Shown in pieces: positions 1-3,940 of a DNA stretch of 7,331 nt. Every line of letters begins with the position of its first letter. Positions within the stretch are counted from its first letter, which is position 1. Origin of the DNA: Bryobacterales bacterium (GTDB lineage Bacteria; Acidobacteriota; Terriglobia; Bryobacterales; Bryobacteraceae). The notes beneath the pieces were generated by a model. The model ran no database searches, was not told where the DNA came from, and was given only the letters and a program-made list of their open reading frames with translations. A program made the translations under genes and the position numbers. The stretch covers positions 6,934-14,264 of the forward strand of contig PLMF01000193.1 of the NCBI GenBank assembly GCA_003142355.1. Reading direction: 5' to 3'.

Positions 1-167
1 ACCACGCGCCCGGCGGGCCGGCTCGAGGATTCGCGCACCAGTTCCGCCCGGATCAGATCGCGGAATGCCTCGGACCGGTTGGTGTATCCGCGTTTGTTGA
101 TGAGAGCGTCAAACTCGCTCAGAAGGTCGGCGGAGATGGCTACTCCGATGCGACTTAGATCGGACAT
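1..167 (-). CDS. nikR: Nickel-responsive transcriptional regulator NikR, N-terminal part (gene runs off the left edge)
   Basis: Reading leftward from an ATG at 167-165 gives an open frame with no stop to the window edge, about 55 residues, so the gene is incomplete at its 3' end. The start MSDLSRIGVAISADLL and the later segment RGYTNRSEAFRDLIRAEL match the ribbon-helix-helix DNA-binding domain of NikR: a short beta strand, helix A, a turn, then the 'NRSEAxRDLIR' helix B. In the family this domain is followed by an ACT-like Ni2+-binding tetramerisation domain with conserved His and Cys; that part lies outside the window and cannot be checked. NikR binds nickel and represses nickel-uptake genes, which fits its place downstream of nikMQO on the same strand. 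No Shine-Dalgarno precedes the ATG, and a possible -10 element lies only 8 nt upstream, so a leaderless mRNA is possible. An in-frame ATG at 185 is an alternative start, but residues before MSDL are not expected in the family. Confidence 0.85.
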   Translation of the reverse strand, partial: MSDLSRIGVAISADLLSEFDALINKRGYTNRSEAFRDLIRAELVRESSSRPAGRV

Positions 168-175
168 TCGAATAC

Positions 176-184
176 AAGGTAGCA
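176..184 (-). promoter_or_regulatory. Possible extended -10 promoter for nikR
   Basis: On the minus strand TGCTACCTT reads as TGn followed by TACCTT (TAnnnT), an extended -10 pattern. It ends 8 nt before the nikR ATG, so transcription would start at or next to the A of the ATG. No good -35 hexamer lies 17 nt further upstream. The same TGCTAC string lies upstream of nikM. Inference from pattern only. Confidence 0.25.
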
Positions 185-211
185 TACGCACTCGCGGCAT
201 GGCGCAGATTC

Positions 212-262
212 GGGGACAGGCAGCGAATTTCGCAAAGGCGGCGAAATTCGTAGCCTGTCCCC
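212..262. repeat. REP-like imperfect palindrome between nikO and nikR
   Basis: The arm GGGGACAGGC (212-221) pairs with GCCTGTCCCC (253-262). After a 2-nt internal mismatch, CGAATTTCGC (224-233) pairs with GCGAAATTCG (241-250), leaving a 7-nt loop (234-240). That is 20 perfect pairs in a 51-nt element, starting 12 nt after the nikO stop codon. There is no T-run on either side, so it does not look like a classic intrinsic terminator. Its form fits the REP/BIME class of dispersed extragenic palindromes. I recall GGGGACAG/CTGTCCCC-ended palindromes as recurrent in acidobacterial genomes, but copy number cannot be verified here. In the transcript it could protect the 3' end of nikMQO mRNA or reduce read-through into nikR. 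Confidence 0.75.
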
Positions 263-274
263 CCGCTACTCCCG

Positions 275-1066
275 CTACTGGTGATCGTGGTGGTGTGGGT
301 GGGAGTGGACTTCTCCTGGGGCGTGAGCATGAGCGTGGGCGTGAAGCAGGCCCGTCCGCCGGAGTAGATGGGCGTCTCCGAGCACGGCCGCGGGCGCCCC
401 CTGCGCGACGAGGCGGCCGGCCTGAAACACGAAGCAATAGTCGGCGATTTCCTCGACGCTATCCAGATCGTGCGTGGCGGTGACGACCGTCCGGCCGGTG
501 TCCTTCCAGCCGGCCAGCAGGTCAATCGTCTGGCTTTGGCTGCGGGGGTCGAGCGCCGCCGTTGGCTCATCGAGCAGGAGCACTTGCGGATCGAGGATCA
601 GGACGGAAGCGATGGCCACGCGCTTCTTCTCGCCTCCCGAGAGCCGGTGCGGCGGCCGGTCCTTCAGATGCGCGATGTTCAAATGGTCCAACGTTTGGGC
701 TACGCGCTGGCGAATGAGGTCCGGCGGCCAGCGCAGTTGCAACGGTCCAAACGCGAGCTCGTCGAAAACCGTCGGATTGAACAACTGCGCATCGGGATTC
801 TGGAACACCAGGCCGACACGGCGGCGGAAGTCGAATGAGAACGTCTCATTCCGGAAACGCTCTTCGGTCAGGGGCTCCCCGCAGAAGCGAACCGTGCCGG
901 ACCCGGCAAAGCAGAGGCCGTCGAGAAGGCGCAGCAGGGTCGATTTTCCCGACCCATTGGCCCCCAGCAATGCGACCCTCTGCCCGGCGGGAACTGCCAG
1001 GCTTACAGCGTCCAATGCGACCACGTGTTCGTAACTGTAGGCGACGTTCTCGATCTCAAACACCAT
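275..1066 (-). CDS. nikO: Nickel/cobalt ECF transporter ATPase (CbiO/NikO) with His-rich tail
   Basis: ABC ATPase of the ECF transporter, about 263 residues, which powers metal import through the T component. All ATPase motifs are present in order: Walker A GANGSGKST (about 35-43), Q-loop VFQNPDAQLF (about Q89), signature LSGGEKKR (about 142-149), Walker B VLLLDEPTAALD (about 162-173) and H-loop TATHDL (about H199). The Q-loop stretch FQNPDxQLF is typical of CbiO/EcfA. The last 21 residues hold 10 histidines in HAHAHAHA and HSHPHHHDH runs, which could chelate Ni2+ at the cytoplasmic face. I chose the ATG at 1066 because it starts MVFEIENVAYSY, as CbiO proteins usually do, follows the cbiQ stop by 2 nt, and has AGGG 8 nt upstream. 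In-frame ATGs at 1084 and further upstream would overlap cbiQ. Third gene of the nikMQO operon, before nikR. Nickel specificity is inferred from the context. Confidence 0.93.
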   Translation of the reverse strand: MVFEIENVAYSYEHVVALDAVSLAVPAGQRVALLGANGSGKSTLLRLLDGLCFAGSGTVRFCGEPLTEERFRNETFSFDFRRRVGLVFQNPDAQLFNPTVFDELAFGPLQLRWPPDLIRQRVAQTLDHLNIAHLKDRPPHRLSGGEKKRVAIASVLILDPQVLLLDEPTAALDPRSQSQTIDLLAGWKDTGRTVVTATHDLDSVEEIADYCFVFQAGRLVAQGAPAAVLGDAHLLRRTGLLHAHAHAHAPGEVHSHPHHHDHQ

Positions 1067-1068
1067 TT

Positions 1069-1869
1069 CTAATGCCCTATCCATATGGCTGCCGCTCCGA
1101 GCGCGAAGAAGAGTGCCAGCCAACTCCAGTCGCGGCGCCGCATCGCGAACTCGTCGAGCACGTATACCTCTCCGCGGAAGCCACGCGATTGCATGGCCAG
1201 GTAGACGTCGGCGGAGAGCTGCATGGTCTTGCTCAGCAGCACTCCGGCGGTTCGAACAGCCAGGCGCCGGGCCTCCTTCGGCTCGAGCCTTCCGACCATC
1301 CGGCTGCGCCGCGATTCGAACATCTCCTCAGCCGTTCCAATCATGAGAAGAATATAGCGGTAAGTCATGCCGAGGATCACCACCAGGACGACCGGAACGC
1401 GCAGTACGCGCAGGGCCTTCAGGACGTGGGTCCAGGGCGTACAGAGAACCAATAACATGGATAGTGTGGCGGTGGTCTCGACGCGCGAAATCAAATAGAG
1501 GGCGCCCCGAAGGCCTTGCGCGGTCACCGCCCACCCAACGGGACGGCCCGGGGTGAGAAAAAGAGCCGGCAGTGCAATCAGGCCGGTAAAAGCGAACGCG
1601 CCAGCCCATACGCGGATCGCCAGAGTGCGAAGCGGCACCCGTGAGCAGACTGCCAAAACGAATGCCAGGGCGAACATAGCCCCAATGACTTCCAGCCGGC
1701 GGGAAGCGGCTGTGGCGACGATCAGGCCCAGGAACCCGAGCAACTTCACGCGAGGATCGAGGCTCTGCAGCAGACCGGCGCGCCGCGTGAGCTCCTCGGA
1801 TTCGAGCGCGTGTTCGAGAACCCGAAGGAAGCCGTGAATGGATCCCTCGATAACGCGATTCGGGCGCAC
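1069..1869 (-). CDS. nikQ: Nickel/cobalt ECF transporter transmembrane T component (CbiQ/NikQ)
   Basis: Integral membrane coupling protein (EcfT) of about 266 residues that links the substrate-binding NikM to the ATPase NikO. After an amphipathic N-terminus (LEHALESEELTRRAGLLQSLDPRVKLLG, the usual CbiQ lead-in in two parts) come several hydrophobic helices: GFLGLIVATAA, VIGAMFALAFVLAV, AGAFAFTGLIALPALFL and VPVVLVVILGMTYRYILLM. The coupling-helix motifs of EcfT proteins are visible as ESRRSRMV and MQSRGFRGE, which dock in grooves of the ATPases. A final helix lies near the C-terminus (WSWLALFFALGAAAIWIGH). I prefer the GTG at 1869: GGAGGA sits exactly 9 nt upstream, and the nikM stop ends 1 nt before it. 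The longest frame starts at 1899 but overlaps nikM and adds only a Gly-rich stretch. Translational coupling with nikM is likely. Confidence 0.9.
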   Translation of the reverse strand: MRPNRVIEGSIHGFLRVLEHALESEELTRRAGLLQSLDPRVKLLGFLGLIVATAASRRLEVIGAMFALAFVLAVCSRVPLRTLAIRVWAGAFAFTGLIALPALFLTPGRPVGWAVTAQGLRGALYLISRVETTATLSMLLVLCTPWTHVLKALRVLRVPVVLVVILGMTYRYILLMIGTAEEMFESRRSRMVGRLEPKEARRLAVRTAGVLLSKTMQLSADVYLAMQSRGFRGEVYVLDEFAMRRRDWSWLALFFALGAAAIWIGH

Positions 1870-1870
1870 G

Positions 1871-2905
1871 CTACCCACTCCTCCGCCGCCGGGCCGCAAA
1901 GGCCCAATCCACCACCATGGCCGCCAGCAGAATCAAGCCCGATCCAAACGCGGCGGAAAGAAAATAGCCGAACGAGGGACTGCGCAAGAAGGGCGGCGAG
2001 TAGGAGGGGAAAGGGGCCGTCCAGACGGAGGACAGGCGTTCCAGCCCTCGCGGTACGCCGGCGGGCAGCGCCCGATTGAGATGGTGCGGAGACCACTCAC
2101 CCCACGCACTCCCGACGGCCAGAATTCCCAGGGGGGCAATCAGCATCAAGGCGGCGAGGCCGGCGAGCAAAGGGCGAATGGCCAGCCAACCAAAGCCGCC
2201 CGCTTCGGCCTCGGTTGCGGCGGATCCCGGCGCCGTGGCGCGCAGAAGGGACGGATGGCTCCGCTGCAGCCACGCCACCAATCCCGCCGACAGGATCAGC
2301 TCGGCCAGGCCGGCCACGGTGAGGTGTCCGGCCATCATGGCCGGGATCGCGATCTGCAGCGGGTAGGGTGCATACAACGGCGCTCCCGAAGCATCGCGGA
2401 ATAGCATCGGCTGGATTCCGAACTCGATCGCCGCCAGCAGCGCCGCCACGTTGATCGACAGATAGCCAGCGACGCCCGCGGCAAATACGCGGCGCCGCGA
2501 AACAATGGCGCACTTTCCGGAAATGGCGCGATAGGTGAAGTAAGCGACCAGCGATCCGGCCACCGCCATGTTGAAGGAGTTGGCCCCGAAGGCGGTGATG
2601 CCGCCATCGCCAAAGAAGACCGCCTGAATGAAAAGCGCGATCGAGATGGCGAGGATGGAAGCCCAAGGTCCCAGCACAATAGTGGCGATGGAGACGCCCA
2701 CCGCGTGGCCCGTAGTGCCCCCGGGCAACGGCAGGTTGAACATCATGACCACAAAGGAAAACGCGGCAAACACCGAAAGCAACGGAATCAGTTTCGTCGA
2801 GAGCAGCCGTTTCAACCGGCGCAACGCGACATACCAGAACGGCGCTGAGCTGGCGTACAGGGCCGCGCACGTGGCCGGACTCAAATAGCCGTCGGGGATA
2901 TGCAT
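1871..2905 (-). CDS. nikM: Nickel/cobalt ECF transporter substrate-binding protein CbiM/NikM fused to a PDGLE (CbiN-like) domain
   Basis: Substrate-capture membrane protein (S component) of 344 residues. It begins MHIPDGYLSP, the hallmark N-terminus of CbiM/NikM, in which the Met amino group and His2 help bind the metal after insertion into the fold. The conserved core PGGTTGHAVG (around residues 60-70), LGPWASILAISIALFIQA and FFGDGGITAFGANSFNMAVAG matches the family and supplies further metal-ligand and gating residues. About 230 residues form the multi-helix CbiM part. The remaining ~100 (LGILAVGSAWGEW, then PFPSYSPPFL...SFGYFLSAAFGSGLILL) resemble the PDGLE domain that replaces separate CbiN/NikN, explaining why no nikN gene is present. 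First gene of the operon. The start is fixed by the MHIPDG terminus; only a weak GAGAG purine stretch lies upstream. NikR downstream suggests Ni2+ as substrate; Co2+ remains possible. Confidence 0.93.
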   Translation of the reverse strand: MHIPDGYLSPATCAALYASSAPFWYVALRRLKRLLSTKLIPLLSVFAAFSFVVMMFNLPLPGGTTGHAVGVSIATIVLGPWASILAISIALFIQAVFFGDGGITAFGANSFNMAVAGSLVAYFTYRAISGKCAIVSRRRVFAAGVAGYLSINVAALLAAIEFGIQPMLFRDASGAPLYAPYPLQIAIPAMMAGHLTVAGLAELILSAGLVAWLQRSHPSLLRATAPGSAATEAEAGGFGWLAIRPLLAGLAALMLIAPLGILAVGSAWGEWSPHHLNRALPAGVPRGLERLSSVWTAPFPSYSPPFLRSPSFGYFLSAAFGSGLILLAAMVVDWAFAARRRRSG

Positions 2906-2931
2906 TGCCGATTCGTAATACCGCTCTCAAA

Positions 2932-2940
2932 ATCGTAGCA
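2932..2940 (-). promoter_or_regulatory. Possible extended -10 promoter of the nikMQO operon
   Basis: On the minus strand TGCTACGAT gives TGn followed by TACGAT, 4 of 6 matches to TATAAT with an extended -10 TG. It lies 26 nt before the nikM start, and no convincing -35 precedes it. A downstream stretch GTATTACGAAT (2911-2921) resembles GTATTCGAAT at the nikR start (166-175) and could be part of a shared operator. Pattern-based inference only. Confidence 0.3.
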
Positions 2941-2957
2941 CGATTGCGGCTGGGGGA

Positions 2958-3069
2958 GTGGCGCAGGCACTCCTGCCTATTGCGTCCCGACTCATGGGGA
3001 CGCGTTTTGGTGCACGCCCGACAAGCGTCCCGATGAGTCGGGACGCGGCAGACTGAGAGTCTGCGCCAC
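2958..3069. repeat. Composite palindromic element: two head-to-head stem-loop modules (BIME-like)
   Basis: The 112-bp element is bounded by GTGGCGCA (2958-2965) and its exact complement TGCGCCAC (3062-3069). The left module (2958-3003) holds stem GCAGG/CCTGC (2963-2967/2972-2976) and stem GCGTCCC/GGGACGC (2982-2988/2997-3003). The right module (3025-3069), inverted, holds GCGTCCCGA/TCGGGACGC (3025-3033/3038-3046, loop TGAG) and GCAGACT/AGTCTGC (3048-3054/3058-3064). Read on opposite strands, the 22-nt segments 2982-3003 and 3025-3046 differ at one base. The small hairpins differ in sequence but both keep pairing. A 21-nt spacer (3004-3024) separates the modules. No credible protein is encoded. 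It sits between divergent nikM and the sigma-factor gene. Likely a dispersed extragenic repeat of the REP/BIME type; mobility by a RAYT-like transposase elsewhere is inference. Confidence 0.8.
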
Positions 3070-3127
3070 GTCGTCGATGCGGGATGCCTGGAGCGCCGGA
3101 AGCCCGCAACCAATCAGGCCCAAGACA

Positions 3128-3163
3128 CGTCGCGGAAAGCGGCACCGTCGCAAAAAGCGACAC
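3128..3163. repeat. Diverged 18-bp tandem duplication with hairpin
   Basis: Positions 3128-3145 and 3146-3163 are adjacent copies of an 18-bp unit (CGTCGC..AAAGCG.CAC) matching at 15 of 18 bases. In the second copy the changes make a perfect hairpin, GTCGC-AAAAA-GCGAC (3147-3161). It belongs to the leader region of the sigma-factor gene. Function unknown. Confidence 0.6.
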
Positions 3164-3168
3164 GCCAG

Positions 3169-3184
3169 TTTGCGGGCGCGCAAA
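3169..3184. other. Short hairpin TTTGCG/CGCAAA
   Basis: TTTGCG (3169-3174) and CGCAAA (3179-3184) form a 6-bp stem around a GGCG loop, 7 nt after the preceding hairpin. It has no T-tract and so does not look like a terminator. It lies just upstream of the sigma-54-like element. Confidence 0.45.
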
Positions 3185-3191
3185 GACGCGC

Positions 3192-3208
3192 TTGGCACAA
3201 CTCCTTGC
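3192..3208 (+). promoter_or_regulatory. Sigma-54-like -24/-12 promoter upstream of the ECF sigma gene (spacing one base long)
   Basis: TTGGCACAACTCCTTGC carries both sigma-54 core blocks, TTGGCAC (-24) and TTGC (-12). The gap between GG (3194-3195) and GC (3207-3208) is 11 nt instead of the near-invariant 10. If used, transcription would begin near 3220, giving a leader of about 40 nt before the GTG at 3260. An NtrC-type sigma-54 activator is encoded nearby (3940-5319). The spacing defect keeps confidence low. Confidence 0.3.
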
Positions 3209-3229
3209 GCTACCGCAAGTTGGCTGTGC
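3195..3229. other. Imperfect inverted repeat overlapping the sigma-54-like element
   Basis: GCACA (3195-3199) pairs with TGTGC (3225-3229), and inside it CTTGCG (3204-3209) pairs with CGCAAG (3214-3219) around a CTAC loop. The left arm overlaps the -24/-12 blocks. It could be a regulator-binding dyad or one more member of the hairpin series here. Function not shown by sequence. Confidence 0.45.
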
Positions 3230-3259
3230 GAGGGAGGCGGGACGGCTTTGGAGATCTGA

Positions 3260-3871
3260 GTGCACATGCGAAGCCCGAATCGCATGAACGCGGCAATCAC
3301 GGACGAAGAAGCAATCGGGCGCGTGAGGAGGGGCGAGACCTCGTCGTACGAGGTTCTCGCGACGCGCTATCACCGGCGCCTGTATCGTCTGGCGCAGAAG
3401 TTCTTGCGCAGCGAAGCGGACGCGGAAGACGCGGTGCAAGGAGCGCACCTGCTGGCTCTCAGAAACATCGACCAGTATGAGGGGCGCTCCAGCTATCTCA
3501 CCTGGATGAGTTCCATCACCATCAATGAGGCGCTCAGCCAGATGCGGCGCAGGAAGGGAGATGTCGAGCTCGGCGAGGAACACATCGGCTCGCTCTGCTC
3601 GCCGATGCGCAACCCGGAGCAGCAGGCAATCGACCGGGACTTCGATGGCATCCTGACGGTTGCCTTGGAAGGCCTGCCACCGGCTTACAGCGAGGTATTC
3701 CGCCTGCGCGAGATGGAAACCCTGAGCACAGCCGAAACAGGGGAGCGGCTGGGCTTGACCGAGGGATGTGTGAAGACTCGGCTGGTTCGGGCAAAAGGTT
3801 TGCTGCGGAGGAGGCTAACGCAGACGTTGAAGAGCGCGGAGTTGCCAGGCTACGCGCACCGTCTCAACTGA
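3260..3871 (+). CDS. ECF-family RNA polymerase sigma factor (RpoE-like)
   Basis: Group 4 sigma factor of 203 residues, a typical size, that would direct RNA polymerase to a specific set of promoters. Sigma-70 region 2 spans about 30-99 (YEVLATRYHRRLYRLAQKFL, then DAEDAVQGAHLLALRNIDQY and SSYLTWMSSITINEALSQMR), with the DAEDAVQ core-binding and -10 recognition helices. Region 4 spans about 134-186 (LEGLPPAYSEVFRLREME, then STAETGERLGLTEGCVKTRL), the helix-turn-helix for -35 recognition. Region 3 is absent, as expected. Start: GTG at 3260 has GGAGA ending 5 nt upstream. ATG at 3266 (11-nt spacing) and ATG at 3284 (no clear RBS) are alternatives, all before the conserved domain. No anti-sigma gene follows; the next gene is convergent. 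A sigma-54-like site lies about 50 nt upstream. The regulon and signal are unknown. Confidence 0.92.
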   Translation: MHMRSPNRMNAAITDEEAIGRVRRGETSSYEVLATRYHRRLYRLAQKFLRSEADAEDAVQGAHLLALRNIDQYEGRSSYLTWMSSITINEALSQMRRRKGDVELGEEHIGSLCSPMRNPEQQAIDRDFDGILTVALEGLPPAYSEVFRLREMETLSTAETGERLGLTEGCVKTRLVRAKGLLRRRLTQTLKSAELPGYAHRLN

Positions 3872-3912
3872 AACCGCGACACAGCGAGATCACCCAGGGA
3901 TGTCTGTAACGC

Positions 3913-3940
3913 ACCCGGCGAGGCGCACTCCTCGCCGGGT
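3913..3940. terminator. Perfect 11-bp stem-loop between convergent genes, probable bidirectional terminator
   Basis: ACCCGGCGAGG (3913-3923) and CCTCGCCGGGT (3930-3940) form an uninterrupted 11-bp GC-rich stem with a 6-nt loop. It lies 41 nt after the sigma-factor stop, and its last base is the final base of the response-regulator TGA. Neither strand has a strong U-tract after the stem, so efficiency as an intrinsic terminator is uncertain. Its place between converging genes favours termination or 3'-end protection on both strands. Confidence 0.55.

Noticed and set aside
1871..1899. Upstream start of nikQ at 1899 overlapping nikM by 29 nt
   Set aside because: The RBS GGAGGA lies inside this extension and is placed 9 nt before the GTG at 1869. 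The added residues are a Gly-rich stretch encoded by the end of nikM in another frame.
2906..2957. Cobalamin riboswitch or nickel riboswitch ahead of nikM
   Set aside because: Only about 50 nt separate nikM from the repeat element. No B12-box-like or NiCo-like conserved core is visible, and NikR is a sufficient regulator.
2958..3069. CRISPR-like array
   Set aside because: The units are two inverted copies with a single spacer-like gap, not direct repeats with regular spacers, and no cas gene is near.
2097..3113. Minus-strand open frame of 338 codons overlapping nikM in another frame
   Set aside because: It is Arg/His/Gly rich with no domain and is out of frame with the clear MHIPDG-type NikM. 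It also crosses the palindromic repeat, so it is a shadow.
3084..3287. Small plus-strand open frame ahead of the sigma factor, possible small protein or leader peptide
   Set aside because: Its codons follow the 18-bp tandem repeat and hairpins, there is no good ribosome-binding site, and it overlaps the sigma-factor start. Repeat-derived reading frame is the simpler view.
2927..3583. Minus-strand open frame of 218 codons covering the divergent intergenic region
   Set aside because: It runs antisense through the sigma-factor gene and through the inverted repeats. The resulting peptide mirrors hairpin sequence rather than a protein family.
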